A stretch of DNA of 64,000 nt from Opitutaceae bacterium (GCA_024233285.1 JACKPU010000003.1:1-64000); one strand, 5' to 3'. Shown: positions 7,318 to 16,157, counted from the first letter of the stretch. The notes: a model not told the origin generated them from the sequence alone. Numbers and translations are program-made.

Positions 7318-8472
7318 ATGAGCCAAACTTCCGCCGCCGTGCCGCAATCCTGTGAGGAACTGCTGGCACAGATGATCGCGATTGAAACGGTCAACCCGTT
7401 TTTCGGCGGGCCGGCCGACGGTCAGGAAAAACTGATCGCGCGGCTTGAGACGCTGGCCGGGCAGTGGGGATTGGCCTCCCGGCGGCTGCCGGTGCCGCAG
7501 GGCGGAGAGAACCTGCTGATCACACTCGAAGTCGATCCGGCCGCCCCTTGGTTGCTGTTCGAATCGCATGTCGATACAGTCAGCATTGCCGGCATGACGA
7601 TTGATCCGCTGCGGGTGAAGCTCGAGGGCGACAAGCTTTACGGCCGCGGGGCGTGTGACACGAAAGGCTCCGGGGCGGCGATGTTTTGGGCATTGCAGGA
7701 GTATGCCCGGGACGCAAACCGCCCGCACAATGTCGGCCTCTTGTTTGCGCTCGACGAAGAGGCGCGCATGACCGGCGCCAAGGCGTTTGCCGCCCGGGAA
7801 CTGCAGGCATTTTTGCCGAAGCTGCGCGGCGTGATCGTGGGCGAGCCGACGCTGATGCGACCGGTGATCGCGACGAACGGCGTGATCCGCTGGAAAACCA
7901 TCACGCGCGGTCGCGCGGCGCATTCGTCCGTGCCGGCCAACGGGCGGTCGGCGATATCCACCATGCTGCGGGTCGTCGAGGCGCTCGAATCGCGCTACGT
8001 GCCGACCGTCACCGGGCGCCATCCGCTGACTGGCAGCGCGGCCATGAGTGTGAACGTCATTCGCGGCGGCACGCAGGTTAACATCATTCCGGAATACTGC
8101 GAAATCGAGTGCGACCGTCGGACCATTCCCGGCGAGACCGAGCAACAAATCTGGGCCGAACGTGATGCCGTGCTGGCCGGCCTCGAGGTCGAGCACACGC
8201 AGGTCTATGTGGTGCCGTCGATGGGGGATGAACTGTCGCGTGACTTTCTCACGCTTTTGCAACCGATCTTGGCCCGGCATGGCTTGGAGACGACCGGCCG
8301 CGGTGAACCCTACGTGACGGATGCGAGTCACTTCGGTGCCGCGGGTGCGGCGGCGATTGTGATTGGTCCGGGCGACCTGGCGCAGGCGCACACCAAGGAC
8401 GAATGGGTTTCGCGCCAGCAACTCGCCCAGGCCGTGGCGGTTTATGGTGATTTGATGAGGGCAGCCGATTGA
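7318..8472 (+). CDS. M20-family metallopeptidase/deacylase (ArgE/DapE-like)
   Basis: A 384-residue cytosolic di-zinc enzyme. Ligand motifs are in order: FESHVDTV (His), GRGACDTKGSGA (bridging Asp), DEEARMTG (catalytic and ligand Glu pair), GEPT, and the C-terminal AHTKDEWV (His). An internal dimerisation/lid domain follows RGRAAHSSVP. Length and motifs fit acetylornithine or succinyl-diaminopimelate deacylases. Sitting between an aldolase and an AGE epimerase, it more likely removes an N-acyl group from a catabolic intermediate than works in arginine synthesis. Confidence 0.87.
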   Translation: MSQTSAAVPQSCEELLAQMIAIETVNPFFGGPADGQEKLIARLETLAGQWGLASRRLPVPQGGENLLITLEVDPAAPWLLFESHVDTVSIAGMTIDPLRVKLEGDKLYGRGACDTKGSGAAMFWALQEYARDANRPHNVGLLFALDEEARMTGAKAFAARELQAFLPKLRGVIVGEPTLMRPVIATNGVIRWKTITRGRAAHSSVPANGRSAISTMLRVVEALESRYVPTVTGRHPLTGSAAMSVNVIRGGTQVNIIPEYCEIECDRRTIPGETEQQIWAERDAVLAGLEVEHTQVYVVPSMGDELSRDFLTLLQPILARHGLETTGRGEPYVTDASHFGAAGAAAIVIGPGDLAQAHTKDEWVSRQQLAQAVAVYGDLMRAAD

Positions 8473-8479
8473 TCGAGCC

Positions 8480-9727
8480 ATGCAGCGCCAAGACCAGGCC
8501 ACCGCCAGTTCGAACGCCGCATTGGCCGCGGGACGAAACGGTAAGCCACGCGAATTGGCCGATTGGATTCGCCGGCACCTGTTTGAGCACCTCATGCCGT
8601 TTTGGGAGCAGCACGCGATGGATCCGCATGGCGGCATCCTGACCTGCATCGCGGATGACGGCTCCGTGCTGAGCACAGACAAATGGCTGTGGAGTCAATG
8701 GCGGGCGGTGTGGATTTTCGCGCGACTCTACAACACGATGGATCGCGATGTAAAATGGCTGGGCCACGCGCGTCATGTCGCAGAGTTCTGCCTGAAGCAC
8801 GGCTGGTTGGAAGCGGAGCAGGGCTGGGCGCTCCTGCTGGCGCAGGATGGCGGGATTCTCAAACGCCACGAAAGCATCTACACGGATGGGTTTGCAGTGT
8901 ATGCGCTGGCTGAATTGTTCCGCGCGACCGGTGAAACGCGTTATCGCGAGTGGGCCTGTCGCACGGCGGACGCGGCGTTGGAAAAACTTCAGCAGCCCTA
9001 CGATCAGCTGCCGCATTTTCCGTATCCCATCCCCGCCGGCGCCAAGGCGCACGGCATTCCGATGTTCTGGTCTTTCAAATTGGCGGAGCTCGGCGAAATC
9101 TTGGGCGACCAGAAATACCTCAAGTTGGCGCGCGGTTTTTCCGAGGAGGTGTTTCGCGACTTTTATCGGGCGGACAGTGACCGCATCATCGAGTTTGTGC
9201 GGCAGGACGGCGGCGAATTCACGCCTCCGCAAGGGACCGTGACCGTGCCCGGCCATGCGATCGAGGACATGTGGTTTCAGCTGCATGTGTTCGATGCGGT
9301 TAAATGGACGGATGCCCCGCGCGATCTCGCGATCCGGCTGATCCGCCGGCACCTTGAGCTCGGCTGGGATGAGCAATATGGCGGTCTGTTTCTCGCGATT
9401 GATCGCGACGGCCGGCAGGGCGATGCCATCGGGTGGAAGTTTGCCGACACGAAACTGTGGTGGCCGCACACGGAAACGCTCTATGCGCTGTTGCTGGCCT
9501 GGCGAGCGACCGGCGACGCGTGGTTTTACGACTGGTATGAAAAGATCTGGGCGCTCTGCCTCGAACGCCATGTCGATTGGGTGAACGGCGAGTGGACGCA
9601 GAAGTTGAACCGCGACCTTACGCCGATGACCGGGGTGGTGGCCCTGCCGGTGAAAGATCCGTTTCACCTGCCGCGCGCGCTTATTTTGCAAATCGAATTG
9701 CTCGAACGCATGAGTGCCCAACAGTAG
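8480..9727 (+). CDS. AGE-family N-acylglucosamine 2-epimerase/isomerase
   Basis: A 415-residue protein predicted to form the (alpha/alpha)6 barrel of the AGE superfamily. Supporting segments are MPFWEQHAMDPHGGILTCIA, WLWSQWRAVWIFARLYN, YTDGFAVYALAELFRAT and the histidine-bearing VPGHAIEDMWFQLHV, followed by LWWPHTETLYALLLAWR. The family interconverts N-acetylglucosamine and N-acetylmannosamine, or aldoses and ketoses (cellobiose epimerase, YihS). The 3' end probably does not overlap the next gene if that starts at 9735. It supplies the epimerisation step of the operon. Confidence 0.87.
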   Translation: MQRQDQATASSNAALAAGRNGKPRELADWIRRHLFEHLMPFWEQHAMDPHGGILTCIADDGSVLSTDKWLWSQWRAVWIFARLYNTMDRDVKWLGHARHVAEFCLKHGWLEAEQGWALLLAQDGGILKRHESIYTDGFAVYALAELFRATGETRYREWACRTADAALEKLQQPYDQLPHFPYPIPAGAKAHGIPMFWSFKLAELGEILGDQKYLKLARGFSEEVFRDFYRADSDRIIEFVRQDGGEFTPPQGTVTVPGHAIEDMWFQLHVFDAVKWTDAPRDLAIRLIRRHLELGWDEQYGGLFLAIDRDGRQGDAIGWKFADTKLWWPHTETLYALLLAWRATGDAWFYDWYEKIWALCLERHVDWVNGEWTQKLNRDLTPMTGVVALPVKDPFHLPRALILQIELLERMSAQQ

Positions 9728-9734
9728 CGCACGA

Positions 9735-10799
9735 ATGAAACTCGGCCTCGGACTTTACCGGCACCAACTCAACGACGAACATTTTCGCTTTGCCGCGCAG
9801 GCGGGCTGCACGGCCTTGGTGATCCACTTGGTGGATTATTTCAATCAGGCCAAGGCGAACAAGGTCGGCGACCAGCCCACGGGCGATTTGCACGGTTGGG
9901 GTCGGGCAGGCGATCCGGATCAGCTCTGGGAGCAGGGTTATCTGGAAGACGTGGTCAAACGCGCCAAGGCGCATGGTTTGGAAATCGCCGCGATTGAGAA
10001 CTTTGATCCGGCGCATTGGGGCGACGTGTTGCTCGATGGACCGCGCAAGGCCGAGCAGTTGGAGAACATCAAGACAATGGTCCGGCGCGTCGGCGCCGCC
10101 GGCATTCCGTGCATCGGCTACAATTTCAGCCTCGCCGGGGTGGCGGGCCGCACGCGCGGCACCTATGCGCGCGGTCAGGCCGAGGCGGTCGGTATGGAAG
10201 GCCCGGTCGATGATCCTGTGCCGACCGGTTTGGTGTGGAACATGCAGGTGGCGGATAAACTCGGCCCCGGCACCATGCCGCCGTGCACGCACGAGCAATT
10301 GTGGTCGCGGTTGAATGATTTTCTCACCGCGGTCTTGCCGGTGGCCGAACAGAGCGGGGTGGCGTTGGCGGCGCATCCGGACGATCCGCCGATGCCGACG
10401 ATTCGCGGCACCCCGCGCTTGGTTTATCAGCCGCAGCTCTATCAAAAGTTGATCGACCTTTCGCCGAGCCCGGCCAACCGCTTGGAGTATTGCCTCGGTT
10501 CACTGGCCGAAATGACGGAAGGCGACATTTACGACTGCACCGAGAGCTACGCGCGACAGAATCGCATCGGCTACGTGCATTTTCGCAACGTCCGCGGCAA
10601 GGTGCCGCATTACAAGGAGACATTTGTGGACGACGGCGAAATCGACATGCCGCGCATCGTGCAGATTCTCCGGCGCAATAATTTTCAAGGCGTGCTGATC
10701 CCTGATCATGCGCCGCAAATGGCCTGTGGCGCGCCGTGGCACGCCGGCATGGCCTTCGCGCTCGGTTACATGCGCGCCCTCCTGCAAACGGTGAAATGA
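9735..10799 (+). CDS. uxuA: Mannonate dehydratase (UxuA family)
   Basis: A 354-residue TIM-barrel dehydratase. UxuA converts D-mannonate to 2-keto-3-deoxygluconate with Mn2+ or Fe2+. Hallmarks are IGYNFSLAG, LAAHPDDPPMPTIRGTPR (metal-ligand His and substrate loop), EYCLGSLAEM, IGYVHFRNVRG and the C-terminal IPDHAPQM. It is slightly shorter than the E. coli protein (394). The ATG at 9735 (MKLGLGLYRH) was chosen. An upstream ATG at 9714 would overlap the AGE gene and add seven residues unlike the family. Its product would suit the DapA-like aldolase of the same operon. Confidence 0.85.
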   Translation: MKLGLGLYRHQLNDEHFRFAAQAGCTALVIHLVDYFNQAKANKVGDQPTGDLHGWGRAGDPDQLWEQGYLEDVVKRAKAHGLEIAAIENFDPAHWGDVLLDGPRKAEQLENIKTMVRRVGAAGIPCIGYNFSLAGVAGRTRGTYARGQAEAVGMEGPVDDPVPTGLVWNMQVADKLGPGTMPPCTHEQLWSRLNDFLTAVLPVAEQSGVALAAHPDDPPMPTIRGTPRLVYQPQLYQKLIDLSPSPANRLEYCLGSLAEMTEGDIYDCTESYARQNRIGYVHFRNVRGKVPHYKETFVDDGEIDMPRIVQILRRNNFQGVLIPDHAPQMACGAPWHAGMAFALGYMRALLQTVK

Positions 10800-10806
10800 T
10801 CATCCC

Positions 10807-11571
10807 ATGAGTGCTCCCCACGTTTTCTCCCTCGAAGGCCACACGGCGTTGATCACCGGTGGCGGCTCCGGCATTGGTCTGGCCACGGCGCACGCCCTGG
10901 CCGCGGGCGGCGCCAAGGTCATCCTCGGCGGACGCCGCGAAAAGGAATTGAATGACGCCGTGGCGGCGATCGGTGCCGCGGCCAGCGCGCAAGTCATGGA
11001 TGTGACGGATACGGCGGCCATGCCGGCGTTGGCGGCGGCGCTGCGCGAAAAGCACGGCCCAATCAGCATCCTGGTCAACAACGCCGGCATCAACCTGAAG
11101 AAACCGTTCGTTGACACGGCGGAGAGCGAATTGCTCGGCATCCTGCAGACCAACGTTATCGGCGCGATGGCGCTGACCCGGGCGGTGCATCCGCAGTTGA
11201 AAGAGAGCGGTCAGGGCTCCGTCGTGTTCATCAGTTCGATGGCGGCGCTGTTCGGCATTCCTTGGGTTTCGGCCTACTCGATTTCGAAGTCCGCGCTGAC
11301 CGGCGCGGTCCGCACGCTCTCGCTCGAATTCGGCGCGGACAACATTCGCGTCAACGCGGTGGCGCCGGGTTGGATCGACACGGCAATGTCGCGCAAGGCC
11401 TTCGCCAGCGATCCGGCGCGCAAGGAGAAGATTCTGTCCCGCACCCCGCTTGGAGTGCTCGGCGACACGTCCGACATCGGTTGGTCGGTGGCTTATCTCT
11501 GTTCACCCGCGGCGAAGTTTGTCACCGGCGCGATCCTGCCAGTCGACGGCGGCGCCAGCATTGGATTCTGA
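10807..11571 (+). CDS. Short-chain dehydrogenase/reductase (SDR)
   Basis: A 254-residue classical SDR with all motifs: TGGGSGIGLATA (coenzyme loop), NNAG, catalytic Ser in FISSMAALFG and YSISK (Tyr-x-x-x-Lys), then VAPGWIDTAM. It ends in VTGAILPVDGGASIGF, which matches the usual SDR C-terminus. Next to UxuA it could be a fructuronate reductase-like or gluconate 5-dehydrogenase-like enzyme producing the aldonate substrate. This assignment is inferred from the neighbourhood. The next gene starts 1 nt after its stop. Confidence 0.9.
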   Translation: MSAPHVFSLEGHTALITGGGSGIGLATAHALAAGGAKVILGGRREKELNDAVAAIGAAASAQVMDVTDTAAMPALAAALREKHGPISILVNNAGINLKKPFVDTAESELLGILQTNVIGAMALTRAVHPQLKESGQGSVVFISSMAALFGIPWVSAYSISKSALTGAVRTLSLEFGADNIRVNAVAPGWIDTAMSRKAFASDPARKEKILSRTPLGVLGDTSDIGWSVAYLCSPAAKFVTGAILPVDGGASIGF

Positions 11572-11572
11572 C

Positions 11573-12502
11573 ATGAGCGACGCGCCTTACACCGGATTTT
11601 TCGATCTGCAGGTGAACGGTTTCGCCGGGGTTGATTTTCAGCAGCCGGAGATCAGTCATGCGGCCATGACGCAGGCGGTGGACGGTTTGCGCCAGCATCG
11701 GACAGACCGGATTCTGTTCACTCTGATCACCGATCGAATCGATTCGTTGTGCGCGAAATTGGCGAACATGGAAAAGCTGCGCGCGGTGGACCCGAAGATC
11801 GCGCGGATGGTGGTCGGCTATCACATCGAAGGGCCTTATATGAGCCCCAAGCCCGGTTACCATGGCGCCCACGATCCGGCGCTGATGAAGGCGCCGGTGA
11901 TCGCGGAGTTTGAGCGCCTGCAGGACGCGGCGAATGGCAACATCCGTTTGATCACCTTGGCGCCGGAACATCCGGGGTCGGCCGAATTCATTCACCACAT
12001 CACTGCGCGGGGCGTGGTCGCGTCAATCGGACACTCGGAAGCCGATGACCGGCAGATCGACGAGGCGATCGCGGCCGGGCTCACCATGTGCACGCATTTG
12101 GGCAACGGCATCCCGGTGGAGATGCATCGCCACGACAATGTGATGCAGCGCCTGCTGGCGCGCGATGAACTCTTCGCCTGTTTCATTCATGACGGGATTC
12201 ATCTTCCGCCGCGCGTGTTGAAAAATTTCGTCCGCGCCAAGCCGCGCGACAAAGTGATTTTCACAACCGATTGCATGGCCGCCGGCGGGGCGGGCCCGGG
12301 GCGTTATCAATTGGCGAGGTTCACCGTCGAGGTGGGCGAGGATCGCGTGGTGCGTGAGCCGGGCAAACGCAACTTTGCCGGCTCCTCGCTCGCGATGGAT
12401 GAAGGCGCGCAAAATCTTCGTAAGTTTCTCGGGTGGAGTGATGCGGAGATCCACGAAGCGAGCGGTCCCCGGGTGGCCCGCAGTCTGGGCATGGCTGGGT
12501 AG
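11573..12502 (+). CDS. nagA: N-acetylglucosamine-6-phosphate deacetylase-like amidohydrolase
   Basis: A 309-residue metal-dependent deacetylase. NagA motifs are present: YHIEGPYMSPK (metal-ligand Glu), SIGHSEAD (His), CTHLGNGI (His), FIHDGIHLP and VIFTTDCMAAGG (catalytic Asp), then FAGSSLAMDEG. It is about 70 residues shorter than typical NagA because the N-terminal beta-sandwich strands are nearly absent and the protein begins almost directly with FFDLQVNGFAGVDF. The true start is the ATG at 11573, directly after the SDR stop. It is the last operon gene, and a hairpin terminator follows. The substrate may be an unusual N-acyl sugar rather than GlcNAc-6-P. Confidence 0.83.
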   Translation: MSDAPYTGFFDLQVNGFAGVDFQQPEISHAAMTQAVDGLRQHRTDRILFTLITDRIDSLCAKLANMEKLRAVDPKIARMVVGYHIEGPYMSPKPGYHGAHDPALMKAPVIAEFERLQDAANGNIRLITLAPEHPGSAEFIHHITARGVVASIGHSEADDRQIDEAIAAGLTMCTHLGNGIPVEMHRHDNVMQRLLARDELFACFIHDGIHLPPRVLKNFVRAKPRDKVIFTTDCMAAGGAGPGRYQLARFTVEVGEDRVVREPGKRNFAGSSLAMDEGAQNLRKFLGWSDAEIHEASGPRVARSLGMAG

Positions 12503-12514
12503 GCGGGGAAAATA

Positions 12515-12546
12515 AAAGTCCCGTAACCAATTGATTACGGGACTTT
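12515..12546. terminator. Bidirectional hairpin terminator between nagA-like and tRNA-Met genes
   Basis: A perfect 12-bp stem, AAAGTCCCGTAA (12515-12526) and TTACGGGACTTT (12535-12546), with an 8-nt loop. A/T-rich ends on both sides suit termination of the plus-strand operon (stop 12502) and of the minus-strand tRNA (3' end 12554). Confidence 0.8.
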
Positions 12547-12553
12547 AGGAAAT

Positions 12554-12630
<77 letters not shown>

Positions 12631-12832
12631 ACAAAGGGAGGGGCAACGTGCGCAGCCGCCTGTTACGTGTCAATGGCTTTTTGAGAAAATCCCAATTCGC
12701 GCTTGCCAGACTCGCGGGGGCTCTCTGTTTTGGACCGCTCTGTCAGTCAAACCAACAAATCCGTAAACAATCCTACGATCGCAAGGCGGCCCATCGGTCG
12801 ACCTGTGTTTTCGAAGCAATAACATAGATCAC

Positions 12833-13687
12833 ATGAACATCACTCCCAAAGACCTGCTGGATGCCGGCGTGCATTTCGGCCACCAAACCAAGCGCTGGAA
12901 CCCGCGCTCGAAGCCCTTCGTCTTCGATCACCGCCAAGGCATCAGCATCATCGATCTCGGCAAGACCTATGCGGCCCTCGAAAAGGCCACCGCGTTCCTG
13001 ACCGAAACCGTCGCCAACGGCGGCAACGTCCTTTTCGTCGGCACCAAGAAGCAGGCCCAGGACATCGTCCGCGAGGCCGCGACTTCCGTCAACATGCCCT
13101 ACTGCGTCGACCGCTGGCTCGGTGGCACCCTGACCAATTACGAGACCGTCAAGCGCTCCATCGGCAAATTCAAAAAGTATCAGCAGATGGAAACCGACGG
13201 CGAACTCGCGAAGTTCTCCGCCAAGGAAGAAGCCGCCATCAAGCGTGAGATGGGCCGCATGCAGCGCAATTTCAGCGGTATCATCGACATGGACGGCATG
13301 CCCTCCGCGATGTTCATCGTGGACGTGAACCACGAGAAGATTGCCGTCGCCGAAGCTGATCGCTGCGGCATCCCGAGCATCGGCTTGGTGGACACCAATT
13401 CCGATCCTTCGCTGCTCACGCATGCCATCCCCGGCAATGACGACGCCGTGAAGTCGATCCGCATCATCATCGATGCCATTCTTGAAGCTGTGCAGGCCGG
13501 TCTCGCCCAGCGCGACACCCGCCGCGCCGCTCGTGGCGCCGCCGACCTCAAGTCGGCCACGGCCGCGGTCGCCGCCACGCTGCCGGCCGGTTCCGCGGAC
13601 GATGCGGATGACACCGAGGACACCGAGGAAGTGGTGCCCAAGAAAAAGGTGGTCCGGGCCAAGCGCGCCCCCGTCAAAGCCGAGTAA
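12833..13687 (+). CDS. rpsB: 30S ribosomal protein S2
   Basis: A 284-residue ribosomal protein uS2. Signatures are LLDAGVHFGHQTKRWNPRSK near the N-terminus, NGGNVLFVGTKKQAQDIV, YCVDRWLGGTLTNYETV and VDTNSDPSLLTHAIPGNDDA. A charged C-terminal tail of about 40 residues (acidic ADDADDTEDTEE, then basic PKKKVVRAKR) extends beyond the core. S2 binds the 30S body and helps recruit S1 for mRNA binding. It is followed after 24 nt by tsf, the conserved rpsB-tsf order. The roughly 200-nt leader (12631-12832) holds no further gene. Confidence 0.98.
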   Translation: MNITPKDLLDAGVHFGHQTKRWNPRSKPFVFDHRQGISIIDLGKTYAALEKATAFLTETVANGGNVLFVGTKKQAQDIVREAATSVNMPYCVDRWLGGTLTNYETVKRSIGKFKKYQQMETDGELAKFSAKEEAAIKREMGRMQRNFSGIIDMDGMPSAMFIVDVNHEKIAVAEADRCGIPSIGLVDTNSDPSLLTHAIPGNDDAVKSIRIIIDAILEAVQAGLAQRDTRRAARGAADLKSATAAVAATLPAGSADDADDTEDTEEVVPKKKVVRAKRAPVKAE

Positions 13688-13711
13688 CCTGATTCCTTTC
13701 GTAACGATTCA

Positions 13712-14305
13712 ATGAGCAACACGATCACAGCTAAAATGGTCAACGACCTGCGCGGCATCACTGGCGCCGGGTTGATGGACTGCAAGAAGGCGCTCACCGA
13801 GGCCAACGGCAACGTCGACGAAGCCGCCACCATTCTGCGTAAGAAGGGTGCCGCTTCCGCCGCCAAAAAGGCGGACCGTGCGACCAAGGAAGGCCTCATC
13901 GAGAGCTATATCCACGTTGGCGGCAAGGTCGGCGTCCTCATCGAGGTCAATTGCGAAACCGACTTCGTCGCTCGCAACGATGACTTCAAGAGCTTCGTCA
14001 AGGATCTCTGCCTCCAGATCGCCGCGGCCAGCCCCGTGTGCGTGACCCGCGAGGAAGTGCCCGAGGCCGATCTGGCCAAGGAGCGTGAAATCGCGACGGC
14101 GCAGGTGCAGGGCAAGCCCCCGGCGGCGATCCAGAAGATCGTCGAAGGCAAGCTCGAGAAGTATTACTCCACCGTGGTTCTCCTCGACCAGCCGTTCGTC
14201 AAGCAGCCTGAGAAGACCATCAAGGAAATGCTGACCGAGAAGATTGCGAAGACCGGCGAGAACATCCAAGTCCGCCGCTTCGTCCGTTTCCAGCTCGGCG
14301 CCTGA
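13712..14305 (+). CDS. tsf: Elongation factor Ts (short form)
   Basis: A 197-residue guanine-nucleotide exchange factor for EF-Tu. It shows the N-terminal UBA-like segment (MVNDLRGITGAGLMDCKKAL), the TDFV motif of the core that inserts into EF-Tu (VNCETDFVARND), and the family ending VRRFVRFQLGA. The length matches the short forms known from Thermus and some other phyla, which lack one of the two core repeats of the roughly 280-residue E. coli protein. It is co-transcribed with rpsB and followed by a strong hairpin terminator. Confidence 0.97.
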   Translation: MSNTITAKMVNDLRGITGAGLMDCKKALTEANGNVDEAATILRKKGAASAAKKADRATKEGLIESYIHVGGKVGVLIEVNCETDFVARNDDFKSFVKDLCLQIAAASPVCVTREEVPEADLAKEREIATAQVQGKPPAAIQKIVEGKLEKYYSTVVLLDQPFVKQPEKTIKEMLTEKIAKTGENIQVRRFVRFQLGA

Positions 14306-14334
14306 TTATCGCTTCCCGCATTGCGAATCCTTTC

Positions 14335-14368
14335 AAACGCTCCACTCATTGAGTGGAGCGTTTTTGTT
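14335..14368 (+). terminator. Rho-independent terminator after tsf
   Basis: A 13-bp perfect stem (AAACGCTCCACTC with GAGTGGAGCGTTT) around an ATT loop, followed by a run rich in T. It ends one base before the ATG of the next gene at 14370, so the terminator occupies the region where a ribosome-binding site would be. Confidence 0.9.
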
Positions 14369-14369
14369 T

Positions 14370-14777
14370 ATGAAGGTAACCCGGGTTCAAATCATCCAAC
14401 GCGGTTTGTCGAACCGCTGTCCCAATTGCGGCGGCCGCACGCTGTTTCGCGCCGGCACGCTGTTTGAAACCAACCGGGAGTGTCCGGCCTGCGGCCTCAA
14501 AATCGAACGCGACGAGGGGTTCTTCCTCGGATCGCTCTCGCTCAATTACGGGGTGACGCTCGTGGTTTTTCTCCTGCCGGTGATGCTGCTGGCCTTCGCC
14601 GGGGTGATCAGCAGCACCGTGGCGATCATTCTCGCCGGCGTCGGTGCGATTGGTTTTCCGATGCTGTTCTACCGTTCGTCGCGGAGCTGGTGGCTCATGG
14701 CTTATTACTATTTCCTGCCGCATCACCTGCCGGCCAACCAGAGGCCGGTCGCTGCGGATGAGGATGAAAATACGTGA
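14370..14777 (+). CDS. DUF983-family membrane protein with zinc-ribbon
   Basis: A 135-residue protein. Two CxxC pairs (CPNCGGRTLF and CPACGLKIERDEGFF) form a zinc-ribbon-like N-terminal half. Two hydrophobic segments follow (about residues 60-80 and 85-105), and the C-terminus is short and acidic. The layout and the GLSNRCPNCGG opening are those of DUF983, whose function is not established. The start at 14370 comes directly after a terminator T-run with no Shine-Dalgarno sequence, so expression may need its own promoter, a leaderless message or read-through. Confidence 0.8.
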   Translation: MKVTRVQIIQRGLSNRCPNCGGRTLFRAGTLFETNRECPACGLKIERDEGFFLGSLSLNYGVTLVVFLLPVMLLAFAGVISSTVAIILAGVGAIGFPMLFYRSSRSWWLMAYYYFLPHHLPANQRPVAADEDENT

Positions 14778-14845
14778 GCGGCTTTGCCGCCATATTTTCT
14801 GCTTCCGTTTTCGAGACCGAGTCCTACGTTTCGACCTTCACCCTC

Positions 14846-14935
14846 GGAGGGGTGGCAGAGTGGTCGATCGCGCCTGACTCGAAATCAGGTTTACCCGCAA
14901 GGGTAACGGGGGTTCGAATCCCCCCCCCTCCGCCA
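14846..14935 (+). tRNA. tRNA-Ser (CGA)
   Basis: A 90-nt class II tRNA with encoded CCA. The acceptor stem is GGAGGGG/CCCCTCC with discriminator G. The anticodon stem-loop CCTGA-CTCGAAA-TCAGG gives anticodon CGA (reads UCG). The long variable arm contains TTACCCGCAAGGGTAA, as expected for serine, and the T-loop is TTCGAAT. Confidence 0.97.
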
Positions 14936-15027
14936 TGCGAGGCGCTGCCGCTTATCGCCCGGCGGCGCCGAAACGATGCGGGCAAACTAGCGGTTGGTGA
15001 AGCGAAAGTTGACGGTCGCTGCTAGGC

Positions 15028-15861
15028 TTACGTTTTCCAATCAGGATCAAGACTGGTGTATCCTTCGAACAGGTGGTGGTGGCGTTCGGGGAGGCGGGCC
15101 TTGAGCGCGGCGATTTGGGCCGACCGATCCCAAGGCACGTCGATCTTGATTGATTTGGGTCGGAGCGCCAACCCGCAAGAGTAGCGGCGCTCGTGGGTGG
15201 CCATGTTGACGTGGTAGGTCAGCGCCGAAAAGAGGATCAGATCGCCGGGCTCGCTGATGACCGGCACGGCGCCGGGGATATCAAGTTGATTGTAGGCGCC
15301 ATCCGTCTCGCCGAGGTCGTCGCGGTAAATGAAGCGCCTTTCCGGATCGAGATGGAAGCCAGCAGGGGCCTGCCAGTTTGGCGCGTGGGATTTTTCGATG
15401 ACGGCAATGCCACTGCGGTCGGGGTGACTGCCGTTGAGGTAGAACCAGGCGCCGCTGGGTATCGAGTAGCGGTTGAGAAAGTCATTGAAATGGCGCGGAG
15501 GTCCTTGGCGTTGACCGCAATGGTCCGAGTGCCAGCCGCCGACGGGATCCCCGGGGGTGCGCAGAATCGAGGCCGAACGGTGGAGGCAGACGTCGTGGTC
15601 GCCCACCAGCACATGCCGCAGATTCAGGTAGTCGGGATCGTCGAAGAGTTGCCAAATGGCCCGTGAATCCTCGGCAAACGTCAGGTTGAATTTTGAGGCC
15701 GGCGCGGGAAGGGTGCGGTCGGGATCGCTGAAGTGATCGATTTCGTCCTTAAGTTCCTGCACCAAGCGGGGGCTGATGACTTGGCGGACGACACAGTAGC
15801 CGTAGGTGTCGAGTGCTTGCAGAATTCCGCGGTGATCGGTTTTGGCAAAGGTGTTGGTCAT
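15028..15861 (-). CDS. Phytanoyl-CoA dioxygenase family protein
   Basis: A 277-residue Fe(II)/2-oxoglutarate oxygenase. The iron-binding HxD is GGWHSDH (His111, Asp113), and a distal His lies in ALTYHVNMATHERRYSCG, where Arg should bind 2-oxoglutarate. The N-terminal LDTYGYCVVRQVI matches the family opening. Length is normal and there is no signal peptide. It stands alone between tRNA-Ser and the peptide-transporter operon. The substrate is unknown. Confidence 0.87.
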   Translation of the reverse strand: MTNTFAKTDHRGILQALDTYGYCVVRQVISPRLVQELKDEIDHFSDPDRTLPAPASKFNLTFAEDSRAIWQLFDDPDYLNLRHVLVGDHDVCLHRSASILRTPGDPVGGWHSDHCGQRQGPPRHFNDFLNRYSIPSGAWFYLNGSHPDRSGIAVIEKSHAPNWQAPAGFHLDPERRFIYRDDLGETDGAYNQLDIPGAVPVISEPGDLILFSALTYHVNMATHERRYSCGLALRPKSIKIDVPWDRSAQIAALKARLPERHHHLFEGYTSLDPDWKT

Positions 15862-16157
15862 GGGGAATGGCGGCTTACGTGAAGAAGGCTAGCAAAGATC
15901 TGACGAGAAGTAAGGCCTGATCCCAAATCCCGGTTTGGATGTTGCGCAATATCCGCGTGCATCCACGGCGATGGGCGATGCCGGCCAGTCTGAAGATCGG
16001 ACACGAGCAGGTTGTGCCACGATTTGTCCCGATGGGGCCACCGTGCCAGCCTCCACGGTTACCGTCCGCTGGGCAATTCCGATGAGGGTCAGGCGGAGAA
16101 GGGCGTGGTTCAGTCGGATCGCGGCGTATTTTGTCCACCCGTCATGCCGTGGTCTGA
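15862..16157. other. Intergenic stretch with no supported gene
   Basis: These 296 bases lie between the dioxygenase start and the transporter ATPase stop. Short reading frames exist on both strands but none resembles a protein family or shows a convincing start, and no RNA gene or strong hairpin is visible. Confidence 0.5.

Noticed and set aside
12668..12673. TTGACA on the minus strand upstream of tRNA-Met as a promoter
   Set aside because: The matching -10 position reads CACGTT or ACGTTG, too weak to annotate.
12833..14305. Autoregulatory S2-binding structure in the rpsB leader
   Set aside because: The leader (12631-12832) is long enough, but no recognisable motif could be read, so nothing is claimed.
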